This document shows positions 17,326 through 26,378 of a stretch of DNA of 64,000 nucleotides, piece by piece; within the stretch, counting starts at the first letter, position 1, and each line of letters begins with the position of its first letter. The stretch is from NCBI RefSeq assembly GCF_003318295.1, contig NZ_QOCW01000015.1, positions 1-64,000 on the forward strand, written 5' to 3'. Both the position numbers and the translations under genes were made by a program. Source of the DNA: Bacillus taeanensis (GTDB lineage: Bacteria; Bacillota; Bacilli; Bacillales; UBA6769). Below the pieces are notes generated by a model. That model did no database searches, was not told the DNA's origin, and was given only the letters and a program-made list of their open reading frames with translations.

Positions 17326-17802
17326 GTGACAAATAGAAAAGCACCTGACTTAAACCATCTCTCTTCTAATATATCTCTTGAAGATATTGCCGTTGCAATT
17401 TATATAGTAAACAAACATGCAAAAGTTGCAGCAAAAACCTCTGATTTGTACTCCATCAAACAAAAAACTATCAAAAGGTTACTTCATGAAGGAAAAGCCC
17501 AAAAAGTAGGTCTTCACTTTTCAACAAATCCTAGATTATCACAACAGCATTTAGATGTCCTTGTTAAAGTTGGACATTTTATGTTTCACATTCCTTCAAA
17601 TAAACTTGATCGAAACACTCTTCCAGTTCTAGGAGAACGGAATGACCTGTTTAGAAATCCAAAAATTCATATGTCTCTAAAAAAAGCAAAGTCCATATTA
17701 ATTTCCTATATCGGAAAAGATTATACTAATAAAAAGAAGAGAAAACATCATGATAATTCGGGAATTAATTATAAAGGACTTTCAACTTTTCTTAATTCAT
17801 AA
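17326..17802 (+). CDS. ykyB: YkyB-like protein
   Basis: A 158-residue protein beginning at GTG with an AGGAG site. The sequence ISLEDIAVAIYIVNKHAKVA, then LYSIKQKTIKRLLHEGKAQKVGLHFS, matches my recollection of the YkyB family of Bacillus, whose function is unknown. It is basic and soluble; the tail is Lys-rich (KKRKHHD). Its stop codon lies one base before the target-site duplication of the IS982 element, so the insertion narrowly missed the gene. Confidence 0.78.
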   Translation: MTNRKAPDLNHLSSNISLEDIAVAIYIVNKHAKVAAKTSDLYSIKQKTIKRLLHEGKAQKVGLHFSTNPRLSQQHLDVLVKVGHFMFHIPSNKLDRNTLPVLGERNDLFRNPKIHMSLKKAKSILISYIGKDYTNKKKRKHHDNSGINYKGLSTFLNS

Positions 17803-17803
17803 T

Positions 17804-18820
17804 TATTTATAACCCATGGTACTAGTTGAACATTAAAGCTCAACTGCACCGGTGATCCAAAGTGTGTGTGCCATGAGAATCGCTTCTAATGATGTTTCAA
17901 AACCAGTTAGGCTATTGGCACGAATCGATGTGATTAAAAAATGCTCAACAAGTACTGAAAATATGGTTTCAATGCGTTTCCTCTTTTGCCTCATCCATAT
18001 TTGTATCACTTTCGGTAAGACAGGCTGCTTACTGTTCGACCGTAACGGTGTCCAAAGTGAAACGCTATATGTCTCTTGAAGGTTTTGTTTGAGAGTCTGA
18101 CTAATATAGCCTTTATCTCCTAAGGTTACTGGATGAGGATTTTGAGCAATCAAGTCTTCAGTCACTTCAACATCATGGTAAGAACTTGGGGAAATGACAT
18201 AACTGGTAATAAGCCCTTTATTGGTGACTTGAATATGTGCTTTAAATCCATAAAAGTAGGTTTTTTTGGATGCACAATAGCCTCTGTCCGCCACTCCTTT
18301 AAAACGTTTAATACGTGGGATGCGAACATTATGACAAAGTGGAATTGGTAAACTATCAATGATCGTATACGCACCAACAGGCTGAGATTGGACAATTCGG
18401 TAGCGAATCCATTTGATCATCTGCAGTAAATCACGACAACGTCGATTATAACGAGAGCGCTCTGGAAACTGTGATCTCTCAAATAAATTTCCAATGATAA
18501 ATCGGTGCCAGGATCTCTCTGAATAGAAGCCCAGTAACTTTCCTAAAATATGCACACTAATGATTTCTCCATCTGATTGTTTCAATAAATGTCGGTTTTT
18601 ACGTTGAAATAGAGATTCTAACTTCACCAGTTCTTTTTCTACTACACCCAGAATCATTTTTAATTGTTTTTGCAGTTTTAACGGATTTTCGGTAAAATGA
18701 AAGTACTCTTGCATCGGAAAAACTCCTTCCAAAATGGGGTTTGGTCACTTTCATTTTGGAGGATATTCCGATCAAGGGCTATTTTTATGCTTTTTTATCT
18801 AGCACCACGGGTTATTTATA
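17804..18820. mobile_element. IS982-family insertion sequence with 8-bp target duplication
   Basis: The element proper is 17812-18812 (1001 bp). The terminal inverted repeats begin ACCC: the left end ACCCATGGTACTAG and the right end, read inward, ACCCGTGGTGCTAG (12 of 14 match). The flanks are identical direct repeats TATTTATA (17804-17811 and 18813-18820), a clear target-site duplication. It contains one intact transposase. Intact ends, duplication and gene indicate a recent insertion, between ykyB and the ROK kinase gene. Confidence 0.92.
17833..18714 (-). CDS. IS982-family transposase
   Basis: A 293-residue transposase. Motifs of the family are present: RSRYNRRCRDLL near residue 88, IIDSLPIPLC (catalytic Asp), GYCASKKTYFYGFKAHI, and LGDKGYIS (second Asp) followed by the RKRIETIFS segment with the catalytic Glu. 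The start is the ATG behind AAGGAG; a longer frame of six residues overlaps that site. It fills the element and looks complete. Confidence 0.92.
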   Translation of the reverse strand: MQEYFHFTENPLKLQKQLKMILGVVEKELVKLESLFQRKNRHLLKQSDGEIISVHILGKLLGFYSERSWHRFIIGNLFERSQFPERSRYNRRCRDLLQMIKWIRYRIVQSQPVGAYTIIDSLPIPLCHNVRIPRIKRFKGVADRGYCASKKTYFYGFKAHIQVTNKGLITSYVISPSSYHDVEVTEDLIAQNPHPVTLGDKGYISQTLKQNLQETYSVSLWTPLRSNSKQPVLPKVIQIWMRQKRKRIETIFSVLVEHFLITSIRANSLTGFETSLEAILMAHTLWITGAVEL

Positions 18821-18878
18821 ACATGAAACAAAGGTTGACAGCTAAAGTGACACATATGGAAAAGCCAAATGATGGAGC

Positions 18879-18900
18879 CAAGGGGACGGATTCACCGCCC
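18879..18900 (+). repeat. Short AAGGGG..TTCACCGCCC motif, copy 1
   Basis: Shares its ends (AAGGGG and TTCACCGCCC) with 21024-21043. Both copies lie in non-coding DNA after genes. They could be REP-like units, but two copies are weak support. Confidence 0.3.
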
Positions 18901-18997
18901 AAAATAATATTTTGGGCTAGTATCACACCTGCCCCCCTGGCTGCGCTTTCCCTACTTTCTTCTAAAGCTTTAAAACAAGTAGTTTAATGATTACTAC

Positions 18998-19939
18998 TTA
19001 CATCACCAAAGCTGCCGCCCCAACTACTCCTGCCTTTGTTCCAAGACTCGCCTTAACAACCTTTAGTGATTCCACATTACGTTCAATCACATACTCATTG
19101 ATTTTTTCAACAACAGATTCATAGAATCCCGGCTGAGACAGAATAACGCCTCCACCAAGAATGAGCAAAGATGGGTTTAAGGCATTAAGAACATTTGCTA
19201 ACCCAATCGCTAAATAATCCTCTGCTTCAGTAACAACTTCTATCGCTGTCTGATCCTGTCTTTCATACGCTTGAAACACATCTTGTGCAGTGAGAGAATT
19301 GGTCTTTGCAAGATCATATAACACATGTGTTTCATCTTGAAGTACTTTTTCTATCATATTGTTGGCAATCCCTGTTCCTGACGAAATTCCTTCTAAACAG
19401 CCGCGACGACCGCAGCCGCATAAAGGACCATCTTTTTTCACAATCATCTGTCCAAACTCTCCTGCGCTTGAAGCACTCCCGCTGTACAGCTCCCCATTAA
19501 TGAGAATGCCGCCGCCAATTCCTGTACTCACGGTTACATACACAATATGCTGATGTTTTTCCGTCACACCAAAGCGGTATTCTCCAACAGCCGCAGCATC
19601 AGCATCATTTGCCAAAATCGTATTTAAGCCAAACGCCTTTTCAATCTTTCCTTTCAAAGGATAATTGTGCCATGTTTTTAAATTAGGTGGAGATAGAATA
19701 ACCCCTTTTTCTCCATCAAGCGGTCCTGGTGCACCGACCCCAATGCCAATTACATTGACTTCATGTTTATCTCTTAGATGAGAGACTTGATTAATAATTT
19801 GTTCTACCGTAAAACTTGGACCTTGCTCTACATTGGTTAGAATCGTTTCCTCTGCTAATATTGTTCCATCTTCATTCACAAGAGCGATGGCTACCTTTGT
19901 ACCACCGATATCAATTCCTACAGCCACATTATGCTTCAT
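18998..19939 (-). CDS. ROK-family sugar kinase (glucokinase/fructokinase type)
   Basis: A 313-residue cytoplasmic kinase. The N-terminal ATP site GIDIGGTKVA is at residues 8-17; VSTGIGGGILING and the zinc-binding ROK signature CGCGRRGCLEG (near residue 172) follow; the C-terminal phosphate-binding LGGGV is near 265. The family phosphorylates glucose, fructose, mannose or N-acetylmannosamine using ATP; substrate cannot be told. Proximity to the mannose PTS and to a degraded kinase paralogue linked with PTS fragments (22518-23191) suggests hexose metabolism. Confidence 0.88.
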   Translation of the reverse strand: MKHNVAVGIDIGGTKVAIALVNEDGTILAEETILTNVEQGPSFTVEQIINQVSHLRDKHEVNVIGIGVGAPGPLDGEKGVILSPPNLKTWHNYPLKGKIEKAFGLNTILANDADAAAVGEYRFGVTEKHQHIVYVTVSTGIGGGILINGELYSGSASSAGEFGQMIVKKDGPLCGCGRRGCLEGISSGTGIANNMIEKVLQDETHVLYDLAKTNSLTAQDVFQAYERQDQTAIEVVTEAEDYLAIGLANVLNALNPSLLILGGGVILSQPGFYESVVEKINEYVIERNVESLKVVKASLGTKAGVVGAAALVM

Positions 19940-20122
19940 TCTACTCCCCCTTCACTTCTTTACTATCACATAAAAGTAACAATAAACACAATTATCAGAA
20001 AAACAATCTTTGAATCTTTCTTTCGTTATTTTCATTGTTTTCTCTCGCCAATGACTGGTATCATAAATATGTGAATAATAGGAAAATTTAATTGTCTATC
20101 ATACTAGAAAGGAAGTTATAGG

Positions 20123-20917
20123 ATGTATCTAATGGACTATCACCATCATACAAACCATTCTTTTGATTCAAAAGCATCAATGGAGGAAGTATGCGAAAAC
20201 GCCATCAAAAAAGGCATAAAAGAAATATGCTTCACAGAGCACTTTTCCGTAAACCCCCTCGCCCCCACTTATGGTCATATCGATTTTGACAAATATTTTA
20301 ATGAAATCACTCAATGCCAAGAAAAATTCCATAATCAGCTAATCATAAAAGCCGGCATTGAACTTTGTGAGCCTCACCTGCTTAAGGAACAATATGATGA
20401 AGTGCTAAAACCGCTTAACCTAGACTTTATCTTAGGCTCTGTACATAATATCGAAAATCAAAAGTTACGAAAATACTTAGAAAACAAAGAAGGTAATAAA
20501 GCCTACATGGGTTATTTTGAAGAAGTGTATAAACTTGTTTGTACAGCCGACATCGATATACTTGCTCATATCGATTTGCTGAAACGCTATGCGATTACAA
20601 CATACGGAATTTACAATTTCCATGATTTCAAAGAGCTGTTAGAGGCTATCTTAAAAAAGGCAATCGAACGAAACATCGGTATTGAAATCAATATATCCGG
20701 ACTGAGAGGAAGCTTAAAACAAACGCTCCCTTCGATTGATGTGATCCGATTTTACAAGGAGCTAGGCGGAGAAATACTCACAATCGGTTCTGATTCTCAC
20801 TCCCCACAATCCGTTGGTGCAGACCTGCACGAAGCAGCCGCAATGGCAAAGGAATGCGGATTTAACCATATCTTCAAATATGAAAACAGAAAACCTATTG
20901 CTGTCGAGCTTTGGTAG
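20123..20917 (+). CDS. PHP-domain phosphoesterase, histidinol-phosphatase-like
   Basis: A 264-residue protein with a PHP metallophosphoesterase domain: MDYHHHTNHS at the N-terminus (metal-binding His residues), FTEHFS near residue 37, LGSVHNI near 103, DILAHIDLLKR near 146, and TIGSDSHSP near 227. The family includes HisJ-type histidinol phosphatases and many enzymes of other substrates. No his genes are nearby, so histidine synthesis is not supported by context. The ATG follows AAAGGAAG. A hairpin (20950-20986) follows the gene. Confidence 0.8.
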   Translation: MYLMDYHHHTNHSFDSKASMEEVCENAIKKGIKEICFTEHFSVNPLAPTYGHIDFDKYFNEITQCQEKFHNQLIIKAGIELCEPHLLKEQYDEVLKPLNLDFILGSVHNIENQKLRKYLENKEGNKAYMGYFEEVYKLVCTADIDILAHIDLLKRYAITTYGIYNFHDFKELLEAILKKAIERNIGIEINISGLRGSLKQTLPSIDVIRFYKELGGEILTIGSDSHSPQSVGADLHEAAAMAKECGFNHIFKYENRKPIAVELW

Positions 20918-20949
20918 GATGTAAATTCATTTCACATTAAAAAATGCAA

Positions 20950-20986
20950 AAGTGCCAATAACGGCTTGAAACCGTTATTGACACTT
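20950..20986 (+). terminator. Hairpin after the PHP gene
   Basis: A 15-bp stem with one mismatch (AAGTGCCAATAACGG with CCGTTATTGACACTT) and a 7-base loop. The U tract is poor, so termination may be weak. Confidence 0.5.
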
Positions 20987-21023
20987 AGCTGTTTATTGCA
21001 AAATAAAAGTGGTTCTTAAATAC

Positions 21024-21043
21024 AAGGGGGGTTTCACCGCCCC
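21024..21043 (+). repeat. Short AAGGGG..TTCACCGCCC motif, copy 2
   Basis: Second occurrence of the short motif at 18879-18900, here directly downstream of the broken comM gene on the other strand. Confidence 0.3.
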
Positions 21044-21049
21044 ACCCTC

Positions 21050-22230
21050 TCACCTCATTGCCCGCTGTTGTTTTTCTAACACACGTCTTAACGTCATCGC
21101 TTCCCAAATCGCTTCATCTGTGGTCTCTTCTTTTCCTTCAAAGTCGACAATCGTCCGCGCTGTTCGAATCACTTTCACCTGAACACGGTTGCTCCACTTC
21201 TGCTTCAGGGCACACTGCTGTAAAATTCTCTCCTGCTCGGCTGTTAGCGGACTTAATTCTCTAAGCCTATCAATCGGTACATTCGCATTACAAAGCTCTT
21301 CCTCGTAACGTTCATACTTCCTTCGCGAGTAGCTTTTACGCGATCTCGAATTACTTCTGAAGTTTCACTTGTTCCCTTCACTTCTTTTTCAAAATTAACG
21401 GGACGAAGGTTTAATAAAATGTCCATCCGATCAAGAATCGGACCAGAAATGCGATTTCGATAGAAATTGATTTGTTTTGCCGTACATGTACAATAATGCA
21501 TTTGCGAATCAAGATGACCACATGGACAAGGATTCATCGCACCGATTAACATAAATTTTGCTGAGTATGTAACTGTTGAATGATCCCTGCTGATTGTCAC
21601 CTTACCTGTTTCTAAAGGCTGACGCAACATGTCCAATGTTTTCTTTTGAAATTCAGCCATTTCATCTAAAAATAAAACCCCATGATAGGAAAGTGAAATT
21701 TCTCCTGGCTTCGGAGTAGAACCGCCGCCAATAATCGAAACAGCGGATGCGGAAGGATGCGGGTGACGAAACGAAGGGACAGTGAGGTGTGGGTAAGAAA
21801 CTCCTGCTAATTGGTAAAGACTCATCACTTCAAACTGAGCGTCTTCTGTAAGCGGTGGAAGAATTGATGGAAATGTTTCTGCTAATAAACTCTTCCCACA
21901 TCCAGGCGTTCCTGACATAAACACATTATGTGCACCTGCTGCTGCAATTTCTAATGCTCGTTTTGCTTGTTGATGACCGTAAATCTGTTGAAAATCTTTC
22001 TCGAATTTGTGTAAGGAATTTTCATGAAGTCCTTTTTCTGAAGAAGGTTGAGGTAAAACGAGAGGAAAAGACAATTGACCTTTTAACACTTGTAACAGTT
22101 CGTCGAGATTTCGAATAAAATTCAGTTCTAAATCTTTGATTCGATGCAGGGGAAGCTCTGGATCATATGGTAAAAGCAGCTTCGAAATGCTTCTTTCACG
22201 CTTTGCCGCTAAAATCGCCGGCAGCAGCCA
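21050..22230 (-). pseudogene. comM: Broken ComM/YifB Mg-chelatase-like AAA ATPase
   Basis: Homologue of YifB/ComM, an AAA+ helicase-like protein of the Mg-chelatase family that in Haemophilus and Vibrio promotes branch migration during natural transformation. Preserved are Walker A (GTPGCGKS), the GGGSTPKPGEISL loop, Walker B (VLFLDEMAEF) and the zinc-like CPCGHL..CTC region. The N-terminal Lon-like part (about 130 residues) is missing and is replaced by a PTS IIB start. A one-base loss near 21328, after KATRE, shifts the frame; the C-terminal domain continues in the next frame (RKYERYEEELCNANVPIDRL to the stop at 21050). Not functional as written. Confidence 0.88.
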
Positions 22231-22285
22231 TATTCGTATGTGCGACACCTGCAGGACAAGCAGTAATTACGATAATGTTTTTCAT
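22220..22285 (-). pseudogene. PTS IIB N-terminal fragment
   Basis: Reads MKNIIVITACPAGVAHTNMA, the start of a fructose-family PTS IIB domain with its phospho-Cys. After about 22 codons the sequence becomes comM. The join lies in GCTGCTGCCGGCG, which fits both sequences, so short homology probably guided the deletion. Confidence 0.75.
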
Positions 22286-22307
22286 AGTATAAACGCTCCT
22301 TTTTATG

Positions 22308-22517
22308 TTAATTAGTTTTTTGTACGACTAACTCGTCTAATAAATTTAAAATCGTTTCTTTTTGATTAGCATTCATTAAATGATTGCGAAAATCTTCATC
22401 CATTAATTTACCGGATAGTGCGGAAAGAATTTGAAGATGTGTCGTTCCACCCTCTGCTGCTGGGATCTCAAGCATAATGACAAATGTTACATCTTGCTCA
22501 TCTAGAGCATCCCAATG
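22308..22517 (-). pseudogene. PTS IIA C-terminal fragment fused to a ROK kinase fragment
   Basis: The last 69 residues of a fructose-family IIA protein (WDALDEQDVTFVIMLEIP through to NLLDELVVQKTN). The N-terminal part with the phospho-His is missing. It is joined in frame to the middle of a ROK kinase at a point after QDVF. It sits where an intact IIA would be expected ahead of the IIB fragment, so an earlier operon kinase-IIA-IIBC has collapsed. Confidence 0.82.
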
Positions 22518-23191
22518 AAACACATCTTGTGCAACGAGAGAATTGGTCTTTGCAAGTTCATATAAATCATGTGTTTTATTTTGAAATACTTTTTCTATCA
22601 TATTGTTGGCAATCCCTGTTCCTGAAGAAATCCCTTCTAAACAGCTGCGACACGCGACGGTCGCAATCACATAATGGACCATCTTTTTTCACGATCATCT
22701 GTCCAAACTCTCCTGCGCTTGAAACACTCCCAATATACAGCTCTCCATTAATAAGAATGCCACCGCCAATTTCCTGTACTAACTGTTACATAAACAATAT
22801 GCTGGTGTTTCTCTGTGACACCAAAGTGGTACTCTCCTACTGCTGCAGCATCCGCATCATTTGCTAGAACCGTCTTTAAGCCAAACTCTCTTTCAATCTT
22901 TTCTTTCACAGAATAATTGTGCCATGTTTTTAAATTAGGTGGAGATAGAATAACCCCTTTTTCTCCATCAAGCGGTCCTAGTGCACCAATACCGATTCCG
23001 ATCACATTCATATCCGTTTTCCGCAGCAACAATGCTGTTTCTTGAATAATCTGTTCCATTGTCACATTAGAATCTTTCGCAACATTTGTTGGTATCGTTG
23101 TTTCGACTAATGTATTTCCCTTCTCATCTACAAGCGCAATCGCTACCTTCGTATCTCCAATATCAATTCCAACTGCTGCATTTCGCATCAT
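22518..23191 (-). pseudogene. Broken second ROK sugar kinase
   Basis: Closely related to the intact kinase at 18998-19939. The N-terminal half is readable (GIDIGDTKVA; note Asp for the second Gly of the ATP motif). A frameshift near 22770 turns VSTGIGGG into VSTGNWRWHSY and a stop. A second shift lies in the zinc motif near 22650 (CDCDRR, then CLEG in another frame). The gene then ends after QDVF by fusion with the PTS IIA fragment. A GGAGG site precedes the start. Confidence 0.87.
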
Positions 23192-23203
23192 AACAACCTC
23201 CAA

Positions 23204-24326
23204 ACCAGATCTTTTATTTTAATCTCAAGAATTTACAGTTCAATTGGATCCTAAAAGTAAATGGGGTTAAATTTCATTCCTTATGAACATAACAATACAA
23301 AAAGAGAAAAATAAACATGTCTTCTAAGCCTGGGACTTATAAAAATTACTCACCTAAAATTACTCACCTGAATTAAAATTAGAAGTTGTTACACCAGCAT
23401 GAGCTAGTGAAAGTGGAATTTTAACAAATTTACAATAGAGCTATTCTTAGCTTATAAAAGCATAACAACAAAATGAAGAGGAAGATTTATAAATCATAAG
23501 ATAACGAGCTTTCTCTTCAATTAAATGTAGTGGAATAAATTATGCTGATAGAGAGCTTACACAAGCAGGTTGATAACCTTCTTTCTAGCTATTTTACTAA
23601 AATAATAGAAGTTGGGGTGAGCAACAAAAGTGCTTAAGAGTCACTTCCACTTGACGATAACAACTTCGTGTTCAGTTATAAAAAAGTAGAAAAAGACTTC
23701 ACTATATTCGTTATTTCCAATAATTTTTTCTATGTAATCTAATAATTTCATATCTTATAACTAATACCAAACACCAATATCCAACAACCGTTCCAAGTAC
23801 ATTTAGAATAATATCATTAACGTTTTGTCTTGCAAAAAAAACACTCATGAGCTTTCGCTCTCAATCCAGGAATGAAAATAGAGTCTCCTTCCCATGCTAA
23901 AGAAAAAACAGTCTAACCTTTGTATCAATGTAACAACTATAAGTAGCACATTATCCCCATTGCTCGACGTCTTCTAGTCGTCCACACAGTCGTTACACTC
24001 GTACTGGTCGTGATCTTCCTTTATATGATAGAAAAATAACGGTGTTTCTTCGGCTTCATAAAGGGTTTTGTGGCAAACAAATCGATTCGAGAAAAAGCTG
24101 AGAACAGTCACTTTCTCAACTAGCTGCTTACAAGCAAAAAAAGTCTGCCGGAAACTTCATAAAAAACCCTATAAATACTATATAAGTATAACGACTTCAA
24201 AAAAAGTTCTCCACACTAAAAGTACCAGATAAAATTCATGTATCAGTCGACAAATTAATCTGAATCTATATTGTAATAAGTAAGTGTATAATAGATATAC
24301 CCTCATTTTCGATACTTATAAATTTT
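23204..24326. other. 1.1-kb region without an intact gene
   Basis: AT-rich and full of stop codons. It holds a VanZ C-terminal scrap (23711-23848, minus), a short hydrophobic reading frame on the plus strand (about 23947-24038, ending LVVIFLYMIEK) that looks like one transmembrane segment of a lost gene, and short frames of no clear origin. No RNA gene or strong terminator was seen. Confidence 0.6.
23711..23848 (-). pseudogene. VanZ-family C-terminal fragment
   Basis: A 45-codon frame with RQNVNDIILNVLGTVVGYW, the C-terminal VanZ signature (Asp-rich turn, then N-x-LG-x-x-x-GY). The upstream part of the gene is gone; an in-frame stop lies seven codons before the ATG. It differs from the VanZ-like gene at 195-1016. 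Confidence 0.6.
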
Positions 24327-26039
24327 TTAGTTTTCGTACCAAACTGAATCGATTCTAGTTAAACGGAGGACTTCATTTTGTTTTAACTTTCTATCTTTAC
24401 CACTCTTCAATTTAATATTGTCATTGTTTTGAATCATCACACCATCATTTTCTGCCATAATCGTAATCGTTTTGCCGTTATGAGCATGATTAAAATCCAT
24501 TATTACCTGTGTTGATATATCGGTAGCTTTAAATACATATTTTCCAGCTGTACTAGGGTGAGATTTGCCCTTCTTTAATACTTGTGGCTTATAAGCGTTA
24601 TACGATTCAAATACATTATTATCGTAATCTAATGCGAAAAATTCAACAATATTATGAGAGGCTGTACCAATTAAACGATTTGCTTTTACCTCATTATTTG
24701 TTCCACCGCTGTAAAACACTTGTCCATTATTGGTTCCAATACCATTTAATTCTAATATATTATCATTTATCTTATTTCCTGAACCCATTTTTACGGCGTA
24801 TAATTTTCTATTTCCAACTTCAATCATCATTTTATTCCCTGTAAATGCGCTGTTTTCGTTAAGTACGATGGAGTAATCATCTGCAGAAAGCCAGTGAAAC
24901 TGATTCCCTTCTAGTAATAAACCAGATCCTTGTGTTTGATGAATAAACTTAGCGCCTATCTGCGTGCGACTCGTAAAGGTACAATCCTTAATGTTTGTCC
25001 AACGATTTTCTATTTTAATCATATGGGGCTGATTTTCAGCTTCTCCCCACTTGCTCGTATCCGCATAATGAAACTGACTGCCAGTAAACAAAATTTCTTT
25101 CACCTCGCTCGTAATTTGAATAGGAGACTGTTTCGGATATTTATTATTCAACTCAAATTTTGAAGCGACAAACTGAATTTGACGCCCTGCATTCGCTTTT
25201 AGCATAAACTCACAATTTTCAACGTGTAGTCCAAATACATGAATCGCATTTGTAACGTTGCTGGCACTATTCAATTCAATTGCAGCATATTTTCCGTCTG
25301 TTCCGCTATTTTTAATTCTTCCCCCTGTCCAAACAACATCCATAAGATCTTTCATAATTATCGCTTGACGCTTGAAGTTTTGAATATTCAAATTTTCAAT
25401 CTGCGCATCCCAGCCTACTTGATAAAATTCAATTCCTGATTTATCCAATCCATCACCCTCTAATAATAAGTTTGAAATTGAAAAACCATTAATAAATTTA
25501 TTATCTTTTTTATTTCTTATTACAATTAAAGGTTTAGAAGAGCTTTTTAATGCTTTTATAATCGTTCCCCCTTTTGATGACGTATCTTGTCCAACATGAA
25601 CACCTATAATAGAAAGCGGTTTGTCAATATGAATACTGCTGACTAAATATGTGCCTGCAGGGAAGTATAATTCTCCCCCCTCAGGTAAACTGTAAATCGC
25701 TTTCTGAATCGCTTGCGTGCTGTCCTTAACTCCATCAGGGTCCGCCCCATATTCTAGAACATTGGCCTTATATTTTTCTTTTTGTTCTTGACGAGAATCC
25801 CCCTTAAAACGATCTATAAAACTTGTAAAAAAATCCTTTAAAACAGCGAAGTTCAAGTTAGGAAAATGATCTTCCTGTTCAATAATTTCGATCAAATTGA
25901 AAGAACTATTATGAACTTTATCAATGTTTACCTCTAATCGATGATAAAAACCTTTAAAAATATGATACTCTTGAGCATTAAATGTATCAGTAAACCAACT
26001 ATTTGATAAAAATATGATACTTATTAATAAAAATTTCAT
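24327..26039 (-). CDS. Secreted right-handed beta-helix (pectate-lyase-3-like) protein
   Basis: A 570-residue protein with a short N-terminal hydrophobic signal (MKFLLISIIFLSNSWF). Near residue 95 the motif VLEYGADPDGVKDSTQAI followed by YFPAGTYLVSS marks the Pectate_lyase_3/tailspike-type beta-helix fold. Repeated Asn/Gly-rich coils continue to about residue 500, followed by a small C-terminal beta domain. The family covers polysaccharide lyases, hydrolases and epimerases and non-catalytic tailspikes. Placed directly downstream of the exopolysaccharide locus and exported, it probably trims or modifies that polymer. The start follows GGGGAGG; a longer frame of 16 residues hides the signal. 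It lies beyond the operon terminator, so it has its own promoter. Confidence 0.8.
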   Translation of the reverse strand: MKFLLISIIFLSNSWFTDTFNAQEYHIFKGFYHRLEVNIDKVHNSSFNLIEIIEQEDHFPNLNFAVLKDFFTSFIDRFKGDSRQEQKEKYKANVLEYGADPDGVKDSTQAIQKAIYSLPEGGELYFPAGTYLVSSIHIDKPLSIIGVHVGQDTSSKGGTIIKALKSSSKPLIVIRNKKDNKFINGFSISNLLLEGDGLDKSGIEFYQVGWDAQIENLNIQNFKRQAIIMKDLMDVVWTGGRIKNSGTDGKYAAIELNSASNVTNAIHVFGLHVENCEFMLKANAGRQIQFVASKFELNNKYPKQSPIQITSEVKEILFTGSQFHYADTSKWGEAENQPHMIKIENRWTNIKDCTFTSRTQIGAKFIHQTQGSGLLLEGNQFHWLSADDYSIVLNENSAFTGNKMMIEVGNRKLYAVKMGSGNKINDNILELNGIGTNNGQVFYSGGTNNEVKANRLIGTASHNIVEFFALDYDNNVFESYNAYKPQVLKKGKSHPSTAGKYVFKATDISTQVIMDFNHAHNGKTITIMAENDGVMIQNNDNIKLKSGKDRKLKQNEVLRLTRIDSVWYEN

Positions 26040-26122
26040 ACTATCCTCCCCAAAAAACTTCAATTTATGTATGTATCTTAATTTCATTTCATCACTATAT
26101 CATAAATTGAAATTTTCATTTA

Positions 26123-26320
26123 TTACCTATGTGCTGCTAAAATTGCTTTATGATCAGACCGCGAAATGATCTGTATTTACGTCTTTGTCTTTTATTGCAT
26201 TTAAACGAAAACTAGAGACAGGTAAACTTTCGATTGATTGGTTTTCAGAAATGATGGCATTTTTGAAAAGATACTCAAATTTCTACAAGATTAGTCTGTC
26301 TAATTTTGGATAATTAACAC
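26123..26320 (-). pseudogene. Possible endonuclease/exonuclease/phosphatase C-terminal remnant
   Basis: Three pieces in different frames read NYPKLDRLIL, then FEYLFKNAIISENQSIESLP, then NTDHFAV joined to SDHKAILAAHR. This pattern (K-x-D-x-x-hydrophobic, then SDH near the end) is that of the endonuclease/exonuclease/phosphatase superfamily. At least two frameshifts are needed, so this is at best a relic; the call is from motif spacing only. The rest of 26040-26338 shows nothing. Confidence 0.4.
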
Positions 26321-26338
26321 GCCTGATAATATATTACA

Positions 26339-26373
26339 AAAAGTCTTCTTTCTCCCTCTGAAAGAAGACTTTT
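26339..26373 (-). terminator. Terminator of the exopolysaccharide operon
   Basis: A perfect 14-bp stem (AAAAGTCTTCTTTC and its complement) with a 7-base loop, five bases after the manA2 stop, ending in a run of five T on the minus strand. It separates the polysaccharide operon from the beta-helix gene. Confidence 0.85.
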
Positions 26374-26378
26374 ATACA

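Noticed and set aside
18697..18987. Plus-strand 96-residue frame across the right end of the IS element
   Set aside because: It crosses the IS boundary, has no ribosome site and no recognisable domain.
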